64,000 bases of DNA. Origin: Selaginella moellendorffii. Its lineage: Eukaryota > Streptophyta > Lycopodiopsida > Selaginellales > Selaginellaceae. The DNA is taken from contig NW_003314290.1 of assembly GCF_000143415.4 (NCBI RefSeq), positions 1,726,454-1,790,453 of the forward strand, given 5' to 3'. The notes beneath the pieces are model-generated. The model was not told the origin of the DNA. It was given only the letters and a program-made list of their open reading frames with translations, and did no database searches. How positions within the stretch are numbered: the stretch's first letter is position 1; each line of letters starts with the position of its first letter. This document shows positions 12,055-22,811 of this stretch, piece by piece. The translations under genes were made by a program, and so were the position numbers.

Positions 12055-15000
12055 AGTTTCTGAACTCTTTCTTCTCCTTTCTTTGTGCCTCACATCATGA
12101 GCTGCAGCAAAGTTGGATTGATCTTGCTTCAGGGAGTCACTGCCTTTGATGGGAGGAGAGGGTTGAACACCTGGTCCGAGAAAATGATGCGCGTGCTGCA
12201 GATGGAAGAACTCTGGGAAATCGTTTCACCACTGACAATTGCTGCAGATGCTTGTACGCGGCAAGCCCCTGCTGCGTTGGGAGCTTCAACTTTGGTGGAA
12301 GGAGAAGTCATGGATGAAGAGGCAATTCGTGCCTCTGTTGCAGCAGCTCGACAACAGCTTGATCCAGGGGAACAAGCTGCGCTGGAGAAGAAGGAATCTT
12401 GAGCAAAAGGATTGATTCTTTCTAAGCTTGCAGATTATGATGCGTTTGCATCATAAGAGTGCTTGTGAGATCTGGGCTCATCTCCACAACAAGTATGCTG
12501 TTCTTTCCCTCTCCAAGATCAGCATGGTTGAGACTTGCATTCATGAGACCCGTTTTCATCCAGGCGAGAACTTTGAAGAGTTCCTCGCCAAGATGCAAGA
12601 TCTGTGGATGGAGCTTGACTTGAAGGCAGTCCAGCGGCATTCAACAAAAGCAAAAAAGTTCTGGCACTTTGCGAGGCCATGCAAGATTCTTCTTTTAGTT
12701 CTTTTGTCCCTACCGTTCGCATGATGTCGCTCAACTTTGAACAAGCTGAGCAAACTTTATGCTCGGAGCTGGCTGCGAGAGGTTTGATTATGGACTTTGA
12801 TCAGAGGCCTTCCCATGTTTTGATCTCACAGTCTACATCAAATGTTTCTGCATCAAGCAATCAGTCAGGGACTGATTCAGCTTTATGGGCTGGAAATCAT
12901 CTAGGCAGAGGAGGTCGCGGAAGAGGAGGACGAGGCAGAGGTCGCAGGTTTAGGGGAAATCCACAGCAGCAGCAGAATTCAAGGAATTCTGGTAAAGAAG
13001 CAGCAGTTTGGGATTGTTTTGTGGGCAAGAACAAACAGGAATGCTGGACCTGTGGGATGCCAGGACACTACTCCAAGGATTGCCCAGTTGCAGCTTGGCT
13101 GTAGCGCATGAACATAAGGCTCGCAGCAAATTCTCAGGAAGGGGAAACACAGGAACTTGCGGCATCATTTGAGGTAGTAGTTCCAAATGTTTCTGAAAAA
13201 CTGACCATTGATTTAGGTTCAGAGAGACACCTGATGCAAAGCGGGTCAAACTTTGTGTAGTTGCGTGCTGCAAAAGGGAAGTGCATTGGTGTGGGAGATG
13301 GAAGCATTTTACCTATTCGCACAACTAGGGATGTGTGAGTTCCACTAGGAAGAAAGTCTCTGCTCTTGAAGAATGCGTGGTATGTTCCAAAGATAGTGAA
13401 GAATCTGGTTTCTGTAGCCAGGCTTATGGATGAAGGTTTGGATGTCAATTTCTCCAAACATCAATGTCAAGTTCTTGCAAATGGTCGTCCATTACTGCAT
13501 TTTCCCAGATGTGGTAACCTGTTTGAGAAGGAGATAGCTTCTGGAGAAAAATCGAACGCTCCTGAGATATGCATGACTGTAGATAGTTCTCTCTGGCATT
13601 CTCGACTTGCACATGCCAATCCCTCTCTCATGAGGTGTATGCAGAAGCAGGAGCTTGTGGATGGCTTCAACGACCACATTTTTCAAAGTTCAGCAAAATG
13701 TCACACTTGCATTCTTGGCAAGCAAACCTGTCATACTTTCAAACCTACTATGATCAGAAGCACTCATCCCTTGCAGCTCATTCACTCAGATGTTTGTGGA
13801 CCCATGCGACTGTTTGCTCAGAATGGTGCAAAGTATTTTGTGATGTTTACAAATGATTTCTCCAGGCACACGAACGTCTTCTTTCTTCATCACAAAGATG
13901 AAGTCTTCAGCAAATTCAAGCAATTCGTAGCAGAAGCCGAAATGAAAACTGGTTAGAGGGTTGGTTGTTTATGTACTGATTTAGGAGGGGAATACGTCAA
14001 CAAGTCCTTTCAGCAGTTTTGTGTTGAACAAGGAATTCTTCATCAGCACTCTTGCTCTTATACCCCTCAATAGAATGGAGTCTCTGAGCGCAAGAACAAG
14101 ACAATCATGAACGCAGTTCGGTGCTTCCTTCAAGAATCAGGACTACCAAAATTCCTCTGGGCTGAAGCAGTTGGATCAGTTGTGCACATTCAAAACCTTC
14201 TCCCTCATTCTTGCAATCCCAACAAGATCCTAGAAGAGCTTTGGACTGGTCAAAGACAATCAGTGGTGCATCTCAAGTGTTTTGGTTGTTTAAGCTTTGC
14301 AAAAAGGGTGGATGAGCATCTCGGCAAGTTGGAGAGCAGAAGCAAGCCAGCCTTTCTTATTGGATATGATTCCAATTCAAAAGGATATCGCCTGTACCAG
14401 CCTGGTAATCATCAAATTTTTGTAAGCACTGACGTTCGTTTTGATGAAGGAACACTCTACAAAGATCGTGTTCAAGAAGTAGGAAGCTTAGATCAAAACA
14501 TGAACTAGACTCCAAAAGAATGGAGTTGGGATGGTGTTGAAGACAATGATGAAGATGACGATGATTTGACAATCATCTATCCCTCATCTCCTTCAGCAGA
14601 CAACCATCCAACACCAGTCTCTGGATCTTTTTTCCTAAAGAACAGGGCGCTGCTACTCATTGTGCATGAACTGGAGAAGTCGACAGGCTCACACGTGATC
14701 TACTATTCAACATGGAGAACTATGGGCAGAAATCATTTGGACGATCAAGCAGAGCACCTCATCCTAAGTAGTGGTCTTTTGCAGCAACAGAAATAGCTTC
14801 TAAACCAATCAACTTTGAGCAGGTGATTCAAGCTCCTGATGTAGATAAGTGGATTTCAGCAATGCAAGATGAGTTGAATTCTCTTGATGAGAACCAGACT
14901 TATGACTTGGTGGAAACTCCTGAAGGACATGAAGTTGTTGGATCATGCTGGGTGTTCAAGCTTCACAGAAATCCTGATGGATCAGTATAGCGCTACAAAG

Positions 15001-15258
15001 TAAGACTTGTTACTCAAGGATATTCACAAGTTCCTGGAGTGGATTTTGATGAGACGTTCTCACCAATTGTGAAGCAAACAAGTATTAGAACGCTTCTGGC
15101 TTTTTCAACGGAGTTTGGTTTGTGCGCACATCACATGGACATAAAAACAGCCTTCCTTAATGGGAACTTGAAGGAGGAGATATTTATGCGGCAACCCCCA
15201 GGCTTTGAGCTTTTCGGATCACGGTGCTCCAAACTCGTCAGTGTAGCGCATGTGATCA

Positions 15259-15977
15259 TGGGATGAGATTTGGATATACTGTCACCGTGGATCCTTGGAA
15301 CCTTGGGGGATAAGTGGGGATAAAATAACCACTAAGGGCTCTCTCATCAAGCAATTGCCCCTTTTCCAGTTGGCTTAAGGGGAGAGAGATAAGGTGTGCT
15401 ACAGTTGGTATCAGAGCAAATGGCACGGGTTCAATTCCCATTGATTAGTGGCTACTTAAAATATAATATACCCTTGAGCAAGGTATATTCCTACCCCTAA
15501 ATTTGAAATCGTACGTATTGGGCATCCATGCGTACGTCCTTCCTCTTGTGTGGAGTATCCACAGACGAAGGTATCCACCGTGGGACTGCGGTACGGGTGG
15601 ATGACTAGTTGCCTCACATGGAATAACTGGTCTACACCCTCACATGGAATAACTGGTCTACACAATGGAAGGATTGGTAGATTGAGTGCGGAAATGGAGG
15701 TGCTGGTTCCCCTTGGCTCAGTAGGGGTTGCTAGTCAATAGTCAATGAGGACATTGACATCTCTGAAGAGGGTACAACCCCTAGTCAATAGTCAATGAGG
15801 ACATTGACATCTCTGAAGGGGGGGTGAGTGTATGGGATGAGATTTGGATATACTATCACTGTGGATCCTTGGAACCTTGGGGGATAAGTGGGGATAAAAT
15901 AGCCACTAAGGGCTCTCTCATCAAGCAATTGCCCCTTTTCCAGTTGGCTTAAGGGGAGAGAGATAAGGTGCGCTATA
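15259..15977 (+). mobile_element. TRIM-like miniature LTR retrotransposon nested in the copia RT region
   Basis: Two 145-bp direct repeats (15259-15403 and 15833-15977) begin TGGGATGAGATTTGG and differ at about five positions, all transitions. Two bases after the first repeat comes TGGTATCAGAGC, an initiator tRNA-Met primer-binding site. A purine-rich tract GAAGGGGGGG lies just before the second repeat. The 429-bp interior has no coding frame and holds two small tandem duplications (about 15610-15663 and 15731-15820). The copia RT reading stops before it and resumes after it. Total length is 719 bp, in the usual TRIM range. A clear target-site duplication is not seen. Confidence 0.8.
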
Positions 15978-17114
15978 GTCTGCAAGCTTTGCAAGGCTCT
16001 TTATGGCCTTAAGCAGGCTTCCTGTCAATGGTATGAATGTTTGGATTCTTTTCTTATGGATCTCGGTATGCAGAGGTTGAACAGCAATGGAAATCTATAT
16101 CTTCTTCAGCAGGGTGATCACTTTGTTGTGATAGCAGTTTATATGGACGACTGTTTGATTGTCAGCAACAATGACACTGTTTTGAAGGATGTGAAGATCA
16201 AGCTTATGGACAGGTTTGTGATGAAGGACTTAGGAGCTGTGCGGCAGCTGTTAGGGATGGAAGTTGACAAGGATGAAGCAAACAGGACAATCACCCTCAC
16301 ACAGTGCTAATATGTGAAGAAGCTTCTCAACCAGTTCAACATGACAAGTTGCAAATCCGTGGCTACGCCAGTCATCATTGGCATCAAGTTCACAAGCAAG
16401 ATGGATGATTTATTTGATTAGCCCTTAGTCTACCAATTGCTTGTTGGAGGACTACTCTACCTCGCCAACATAACTCACCCCAACATCTCCTTTGCCGTTG
16501 GTCTCCTCAGCCGATACATGCAGTCTCCAAGTTGTTATCATTGGTAGATGGCGAAGAGAGTTTTGAGGTATTTGAAAGGAATAGCTGCTCATGGACTGGT
16601 TTACAAATGCTCAGGTCAGTCCAAACTTGTTCTTCAAGCTTACTGCGATGCAGATTGGGCTGGCAACTTGGATACACGACATTCAACCTCCGGAATTTGC
16701 TGCATAATTGCTGGTGCTCCGGTTTCATGGGGAAGCAAGAAGCAAACGACGGTTGCTCTTTCCAGTGCAAAAGCAGAGTACGTAGCTGCCAGTACAGCAG
16801 CAAAGGAGATCATTTGGCTTCGTCAATTACTTGGAGAACTCAATCAACAATAATCAGATGTGACCATTCTGCATTGCGACAGTAGAAGTGCAATTGCCAT
16901 GTCAAAGAATCCTGTGTTTCATGCTCGTACAAAACATATAGACGTGCAGCATCACTTCATTCGCAAACGTGTAGCAGCTGGAGATCTTCACCTGGAATAC
17001 ATTCCTTCACAGTATCAATTGGCAGACCTTCTAACCAAGCCACTTTCGGAGCTCACATTCATCAAGCTAAGGAATCAACTTGGAGTGTCAAGCACCCTCA
17101 GCTTGAAGGGGGAG

Positions 17115-17286
17115 TGTAAGAATAATGATGAACACAACAAGCAAGACGATTCATATCAAAAGTAGTCTTCATATCCAAGTCTTGTGATTTCCGATTTGAT
17201 TGAAGTTGTATATATATATATAGCCATATATGAATCAATGCGTGTGTTGAAGTGAAATCCATTGTTCTTGCTCCGCTTTTCTTTCA
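17115..17286 (+). repeat. Right LTR of the copia element
   Basis: It starts TGTAAGAATAATGATGAAC after the polypurine tract and ends CTTTTCTTTCA. The kinase relic resumes in the next bases (GTGGCCCCATTTGC). Confidence 0.9.
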
Positions 17287-18204
17287 GTGGCCCCATTTGC
17301 AACCCTGTTAACCAGACTTGTGATGGCGATCTAGGAGATACCACCCTTTCTTGCCCAATTCCCGATTGTGAGCCCGCCCAAGAGCGGGTAAAATGCACAA
17401 TTCAGCACCCCCGTTTATTTAGGGTGGCACTATTTGCTTATTTAGATTTACATGCCACTTCATTACTTACACTTCATTATTATAAATTAAAGATTCTCAA
17501 TAAGATAAGAAATACTATCTGAGCATGATTTATATATTCAGAATGCCACCGCCCACAACCAGGTATCAGTACTTCACTTGCTCGCTGCAAGAGCAACCTC
17601 TTAGTTTCACGGCTTTCTAAGAAGATGGGCACCACATGGGCGCCCGCGGACTTTGGATTCTCAAAGCTCATCGACAAGGACAAGACTCACGTTGTGACGG
17701 TGGGATACATGGCTCCAAGTGGCTCCATTCTCGTGTCACGGACAAGACCGACGTGTTCCAAAACCCCTCCGGAGATCATGGGGGTATGGTGGAATCTTTG
17801 GTTCCAACCTGAAGTGTGCCGGGATTCGCGACAAGCGGCACCCCACGATGCTATAGCTATGGAATCGGCCTCCTGGTGTTTGCAGCATAAAGGCCGTGGA
17901 GTGTTCCTTGGACTCGGACTCGCAGATGGACGTCGTGTTGCTCGCCCAGACCGCTTTCAACAAGCTCCACAATGGAAACTCCGTAGTCTACAACCAACTG
18001 CTCAAAGCCGAGGATGGTTTCTTTGAGTGGCTTTTGAGTACATCGTCCAGATCGGGCTATGATCAGGAGGATCCCTTGCAGCGACCAGTTGTGATGAAGC
18101 TTCTCGAGGGTGCCATGGATGTGTTGGCGTTCCCTCAGCTGGAGAGACCTGCTGCACAGGCTTCGTCCCTCCTCATGAGCAGCAGTGCAAGTTCAGGAGT
18201 ATAA
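17287..18204 (+). pseudogene. Kiwellin-type receptor kinase pseudogene, 3' piece after the copia insertion
   Basis: It continues the relic that starts at 11740, with scraps of the ectodomain (17287-17400, 17540-17620) and then DFGFSKLIDKDKTHVVTV (about 17650-17703) and the kinase C-lobe to about 18204. The TM and N-lobe are missing. About 95 bp of unrelated sequence (from GTTCCAAAACCC near 17754) interrupts the motif that reads KTDVYSFG in the intact gene. The same foreign block is present in the sister relic at about 39515-39610, so it predates the duplication. Frameshifts are numerous. Confidence 0.8.
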
Positions 18205-18379
18205 ATCTCTATCTCAGACTTGGCTCGCTAAAAAGGCGTTTTTACAAACAAGGAAACTTTGCAAGAAGAATTTATTCCATAGCAGGTGGTAGAAATGCTT
18301 GTGCAAGATAAAAAATACTTATTTTCTTTTTAGTAAAGCATATATAAGAGAATTTGTTTCCAACCAAATACTGTTTTAA

Positions 18380-19096
18380 TTACCCACCGTATTTGTTCTT
18401 GTAGTCAGTCCACAAATCCTGTACGCTCTTTCCAAGCAAATCACTGAACACAGACTCACTCCACGCACCATTTGCAAGCCTCGCATTTATCTGCCACACA
18501 AAATCTCCCCGGAGGCTATTGCAGTAATCAAAGAAATAGGCAGTAACATCGTAGCCCTGGTCCCAGCGATCACCACCGCCCGGCTTCACCCAGTGAGATG
18601 GAGCGAGCCCGGCTTTGAGCCGGACATAATCAGCCACTCCTTCAGTCACTCCACTGGGAGTTCCTTGCCCAAAGTACTGCCAGACGTGAGCCATCTCGTG
18701 GTATATTACCCCTTTGATCCCCTCGTAGTTATCGGCAGATGGAGCATTAAATTGGATCTGGAACTCGCCGGGACTGCCCGTCCCAAATGTGATAGCAACC
18801 GCACCCTGCTGGAGCTGCTTCTCGACCGTGAAGACAACCTTTGTCACTAGTTTTGTGGGAACACCGTCGAGACCATAGTGCAACAGCGACGGGATGAAGT
18901 TGATTGCATCGCCCAGGACTTTGAAGGCCCCGGAGATCCCCATCACCGAGTTGAAGCGCTTGCCACCGTCGGTGTCCTCGGCATTGTTTGCTCCGACGAG
19001 GGCAATGTCTGCATGGACACGGGACGTGATAACGAGAACAAGGGACAAGCAGCTCAAAAGACGTGCAGTGGAAACTCTCAGACAAGTTTGCGTCAT
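18380..19096 (-). CDS. Basic secretory protein (BSP) family, putative secreted zinc peptidase
   Basis: An intact single-exon gene for 238 residues, taking ATG at 19096; the frame is open a little further upstream but without an ATG. Residues 1-30 form a signal peptide (LLSCLSLVLVITSRVHA). The domain carries the family hallmark HEMAHVWQ (HExxH zinc-binding type) followed by EGVADYVRLKAG and, near the end, a YFFDYC segment. In plants this family (PF04450, relatives of wheat WCI-5 and tobacco NtPRp27) is induced in defence and exported to the apoplast; protease activity is predicted from the motif and is not proven for most members. A sister at 40421-41135 is frameshifted, so this is probably the functional copy of the duplicated unit. 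Confidence 0.88.
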   Translation of the reverse strand: MTQTCLRVSTARLLSCLSLVLVITSRVHADIALVGANNAEDTDGGKRFNSVMGISGAFKVLGDAINFIPSLLHYGLDGVPTKLVTKVVFTVEKQLQQGAVAITFGTGSPGEFQIQFNAPSADNYEGIKGVIYHEMAHVWQYFGQGTPSGVTEGVADYVRLKAGLAPSHWVKPGGGDRWDQGYDVTAYFFDYCNSLRGDFVWQINARLANGAWSESVFSDLLGKSVQDLWTDYKNKYGG

Positions 19097-19489
19097 TGTT
19101 GATCGCAAAAATCAATATCGTATGACGAACTGAGAGAGTTAGGGGTTTATGTATGAAGTGTTTGTACGCGGTTATGGCTGCGAAGTCAACGTCTTTTTGA
19201 CTACGCGGATTTGGCTTCGACGCGGCACTATACGACTGCAACATGGAAAAATCCGTGAGCCCGGGTTGACTTCTAGTGTGCGTGATGACCAACTACACCA
19301 CCCAGACTGTGACACTAAGTTAACTCATTTACAATGCGAAAACAGTTGGAGTCAAGTATTTCTGCTGATTACCTTTATTATTTTAGAAGATATTAATACC
19401 AGAATATTAGAGTCACTAAGCTGATTTCTTTTCCAGAGATATTTCTTGTGGGACGTGTTTCAATATGGTGGTGTAAGATTACAGACTGC

Positions 19490-19786
19490 TGGAGCTGAAG
19501 TTAAGGGATTCAGGTGGTCGCAAGCTGAAGTTTCTCAAGCTACCCTCACTTGAAGGTGGTGGCAACTCAAGAACATCTACGCTACCATCGAGCATATCCA
19601 ATACGTTTCTCATGGAGGGTCGCATTGCTGTTCGGCTTGGATACACCACAATCCAATCTTCAGGTATCTCTCGGCATCCTTGAAATCCAAGCCACTGCTG
19701 CTGGCGATATCGTTGTTTAGATTATTGACAAAGAGCTTCTCGTCTATGAGCTCCACAACTTTGCCACTGTAAAACATGCTCAATGC
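19490..19786 (-). pseudogene. 3' end of the minus-type receptor kinase, truncated
   Basis: It matches the last third of the C-lobe and tail of the intact gene at 41454-43388, for example GTAALSMFYSGKVVELIDEKLF and DAERYLKIGLWC coded on the minus strand. The match stops at about 19786 (GCTGTACC), where the sequence switches to a plus-strand kinase fragment. There is no start, N-lobe or ectodomain. Confidence 0.85.
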
Positions 19787-20452
19787 GGCTGTACCTCCTC
19801 GCCAAGGACAGGTCCCTGCCTTGGGCATCCAGGCTCTCCATCGCGCTCGACGTTGCCCGGGGGCTCGCCTATCTCCACGAAGGATGCCGCGAGAAGATAC
19901 TCCATCTAGACATCAAGCCCCAGAACATCCTCCTGGACGAGAAGATGGGGGCCAAGATCGCCGATTTTGGATTCTCCAAGCTCATTGACAAGGAGAAGAC
20001 TCACATCGTGACCGTCATGAGGGGCACGGTGGGATACATGGCTCCCGAGTGGCTCCACTCTCGTGTCACGGACAAGACGGACGTCTATAGCTTTAAAATC
20101 GTCCTCCTGGAGCTTGTTTGCAACATAAAGGCTGTAGAGTGTTCCTTGGACTCGGACTCGCAGATGGACGTTGTGTTCCTCATCCAGACCGCTTTTAACA
20201 AGCTCCACAGTGGAAATGCCATGGACTTGGTGGACGATCGGCTGCTCAAAGCCGAGGACGGTGGTGGTTTCTCCTTGAGTGGCTTCGAGAACATCGTCCG
20301 GATCGGGCTATGGTGTGCGCAGGAGGATCCCTTGCAGCGACCAACGATGTCTGTGGTGGTGAAGATGCTTGAGGTTGGCATGGATATGTTGGCGTTGCCT
20401 CAGCTGAAGAGACCCGGTGCACAGGATTCATCACTTTCGTTTCTATATATTT
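19787..20452 (+). pseudogene. Plus-type receptor kinase fragment (C-lobe)
   Basis: It is open from near the join at 19786 to a TAG at about 20452. It corresponds to residues about 374 onward of the intact 43653 gene: RLSIALDVARGLAYLHEG, LDIKPQNILLDEKMG, DFGFSK, GYMAPEWLHSRVTDKTDV. The activation-loop region is intact, but the glycine loop, catalytic lysine, TM and ectodomain are gone. A YSFKIV change replaces the conserved YSFG. Its 3' end is closer to the relic at 1-884 than to 43653-45491. It cannot encode a working receptor. Confidence 0.85.
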
Positions 20453-20619
20453 AGATTCCTCAACGAGAAACCAGAAGGTACTATTTTTTACAAAATTCAC
20501 AAATATACCATTTTATATAGCTGTATAAATATCAAAACACTCCACACATTGTGTTTATCTACTATTACATGCAAACAAGCTCCATGGATTTCAATCTAAA
20601 AACATTAGGATAGCCAAAT

Positions 20620-20800
20620 CCCCATTGAGAATCCCAGAGCCATGCAAGTTAAAAAGAGCACAAGAGAAGTAGGAGATTGGTGACTTTTAGCCATGAATTG
20701 AATGCAGTGCTGCTATTGCATGTGATTGGTGATGTTGGAGGAGCTTGTTTCCGCCCATGCTTGGTCTTGTGTGAAAACCATTTGGTGCTAAATGGTTTTC
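20620..20800 (-). pseudogene. Relic of the 3D-domain-like secreted protein gene, 5' end, reversed
   Basis: On the minus strand the sequence around 20692-20630 repeats the signal-peptide start of the 1499 gene (MAKSHQSPTSLVL, then TCMALGFS). Its upstream part (about 20745-20800) resembles 1340-1380. The coding part stops early. This is a decayed 5' fragment. Confidence 0.65.
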
Positions 20801-20899
20801 TATCACTCTTGGTGAGCAGCAGCCTTAGTGTCAGACTTGGCTCGCTAGAAATGATTATTGAATTCACCTCCCACAAGCTGGGAAATCACATGCTATCAG

Positions 20900-22200
20900 A
20901 TGCATTCTATTACCTCAGCTCCAAAATAAATACTTAGACTAGAATATTTGTATTGACTGGAGTATATTTATGCAGGAGACACTTTTGTGGCTACCATGAC
21001 TTTCATGAATAGTTATCTATTTAATATGATTGCATGGAATATGGAAATGGAATGCATTAATTAACCCAAAAACTCTAATTTATATATAGGAACGAGTGGT
21101 CCAAATTAAAATTAATTCGATAGCTAATATTAGTATACAACATTGACTTCATATCATCCCCTCCTCTTGGAATGATGGAAGACAATCAAAGTTCTATTAT
21201 GGATAAGCTAGGATCTGGAGGAACATCAAGAGGAGGCATTGGTGCATTTGTAAGTGGTGTTAGTTATTCTTGATCCCTTTGTATAAAGTGTTTTAACTAT
21301 TACATATGCATAATTTTTGAAGGATCGACCTATTGGATATCATGCTGAACCTCATAAAATTGCCATCTAATTTGCCACAACACCAAATACAGTCCCTTTC
21401 ACTAAGCAATGATCCTTTTAAACAAATTTTATACTGTAAGATTGGGAAAATGGATTAACATGAAATCATCCACTTTGTATTTTACATATGGATGATGATA
21501 GAAGTTGTAGTGCCATTGTTGTCTCATTTGTACATGGCTAAATATTCAATAGACTCTATTTGGATAAGTGGAAGAATGCTCATTAAATCCTTTTAGACAA
21601 AACATATACCGTAAGATTAAGAAAACAAACTAATAGGATGCAAAGATTGGTAGCAAGAGTAAGAGTTATACCATATGTCGTGAATGCCACTATAACATTG
21701 AGCAATTGCACCAACTGCTATTCCAAAGTCAAAGGAGGAGGAGGTTGTTACTGTACCATGAAGATAAACAAAAAGAAAAAAAGAAAAGAAAAAAATTTGA
21801 AAAAGTTATAAGGAAAGGAGGATTTAGACAATGCAAAAGTTAAATCGAAATTAAATTCCCAAATCTAAACACTCCTTAGAGACAATCAAAACTACTTCTC
21901 AACTCCACATATGTGAGTGCATAGAATATGGAAATGGAATATAAAAATGTGTATATCAATTAACCCACAAACCCTAGCCTATATACAAAAGTTAATGGTC
22001 TAGATTAAAACCAATTCAACAGCTATCAAAACTTTACTTTGATAATATTAGTATACAACATTGTAGCAATACATTGGACCTCATAAAACTAGTATATAAA
22101 ACACAAAAATCAATAATGATAAATAACCTTTATCAGAAGAGAAAATAGATCCTATACTATTCAAAAACCATTGGAAAAATATTGGTTGACCAAATAAAGC
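20900..22200. repeat. AT-rich non-coding stretch with a diverged direct repeat
   Basis: No gene is seen. Two related blocks, about 21030-21145 and about 21915-22070, share AATATGGAAATGGAAT, AATTAACCCA and ATATTAGTATACAACATTG in the same order and orientation, about 0.9 kb apart. Between them the DNA is AT-rich and includes A-rich runs near 21770. They could be the ends of a decayed non-autonomous element. Confidence 0.45.
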
Positions 22201-22204
22201 TTAG

Positions 22205-22345
22205 CATCCATAGCAATGCATGGCTCTTATAAAAGCTTGCTCTGAGGTCATAGAAGAATTCTGTAATCAGCAATACTACATTCAAATTCATGGCTAAAAT
22301 CACTTATCTTCCGCTCTTTTTAGCTTGCCTGACCAGTGGAGGCAC
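22205..22345 (+). pseudogene. Relic of the 3D-domain-like secreted protein gene, promoter and signal peptide
   Basis: ATGGCTCTTATAAAAGCTT and the following leader, then ATGGCTAAAATCAC and a signal-peptide-like frame, match 1430-1560. After about 22345 the sequence passes into the XPB relic. Only the first roughly 20 codons survive. Confidence 0.7.
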
Positions 22346-22669
22346 TACTCAATACAATGCTTAGGAAAACATGAAAATCAGGTAACAAATATTATGCACA
22401 AAAGAAATTACTGAATCATTTCTAAATTTGTATTCCTTGAGCATCAGATAGTTTAAAGCACTTGGCAGGCACCTCTACTTCATATGTTCTACCTGAAATG
22501 TTCCTATATAAGCCAAACTGACTTAACCAATATAATAATAGTTTCTTGAGTAAGATCAATTTCAAAACACATCACATCCTTCTCTTCTCCAGCAGTGACT
22601 TCATCCCCAACAAACAAGTCTTGTTCTATGGTAGCATTGGACAATGAATTTTGCAGTTAGAAAGCTAGG
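22346..22669 (-). pseudogene. XPB relic copy 2, 3' piece left of the gypsy insertion
   Basis: It aligns with 9265-9550 of copy 1 and includes the segments coding for the EEYDFRND-type end and the acidic DEVTAEDV-type stretch on the minus strand. It is interrupted by the gypsy LTR at 22670 and continues at 36464. Confidence 0.75.
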
Positions 22670-22781
22670 TGATACGAACCATAGGAATATTTTGAGAATA
22701 TTCCATGGCTTGTGGGATTTAAGGCCATAATGCCTTAAGGGTTGGGAGGCTGGGCTAGGGTTTGCTCTCTTGTTCGTTTCA
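22670..22781 (+). repeat. Left LTR of the gypsy element
   Basis: A 112-bp repeat matching 36352-36463 with roughly 16 differences counted by eye. It ends TTCGTTTCA, directly before the tRNA primer-binding site. It contains paired GAATATT/GAATATTC motifs. Confidence 0.88.
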
Positions 22782-22811
22782 TTGGTATCGGAGCAACATG
22801 TTCTTTTGGGG

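Larger units (their letters stand above)
11866..17286 (+). mobile_element. Ty1/copia LTR retrotransposon, degenerate, inserted in a receptor kinase relic
   Basis: A complete but dead element with short LTRs (11866-12040 and 17115-17286). A primer-binding site for initiator tRNA-Met starts at 12041, and the polypurine tract GAAGGGGGAG is at 17105-17114. The domains follow copia order. Gag starts at about 12097. The zinc knuckle CWTCGMPGHYSKDC is at about 13042-13083. A protease remnant is near 13200. The pre-integrase and integrase core (about 13560-14140) is followed by RT, with YMDD at about 16142. RNase H lies at about 16540-17080 and includes KTAFLNGN-type RT and SSAKAEYVAAS-type RNase H signatures. 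Several in-frame stops interrupt it. A TRIM-like element sits inside RT. The flanking bases are GCAGC (left) and GTGGC (right). Confidence 0.92.
9240..20830. repeat. Segmental duplication, copy 1
   Basis: The order of landmarks is the same as in 22200-45500: TATAAAAG promoter scrap of the 3D-like gene (9240), XPB relic (minus), kinase relic (plus), BSP gene (minus), minus-type kinase 3' end, plus-type kinase 3' part. Sequence outside the inserted elements aligns by eye over long stretches, for example 11460-11860 with 37975-38390 and 18400-19100 with 40440-41135. This copy carries the copia insertion and lacks about 3 kb between the two kinase genes. Confidence 0.85.

Noticed and set aside
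15244-15272. Target-site duplication for the TRIM-like element.
   Set aside because: The flanks GATCA and GTCTG do not match, and alternative boundary choices did not give a convincing pair, so none is claimed.
17625-18026. 133-codon open frame with a DFGFSKLIDKD start.
   Set aside because: It is part of the broken kinase relic, fused to a foreign block and running out of frame afterwards.
18593-18850. Plus-strand frames opposite the BSP genes (18593-18850, 18878-19133, 40634-41301).
   Set aside because: They are antisense shadows of the BSP coding sequence and lack any domain of their own.
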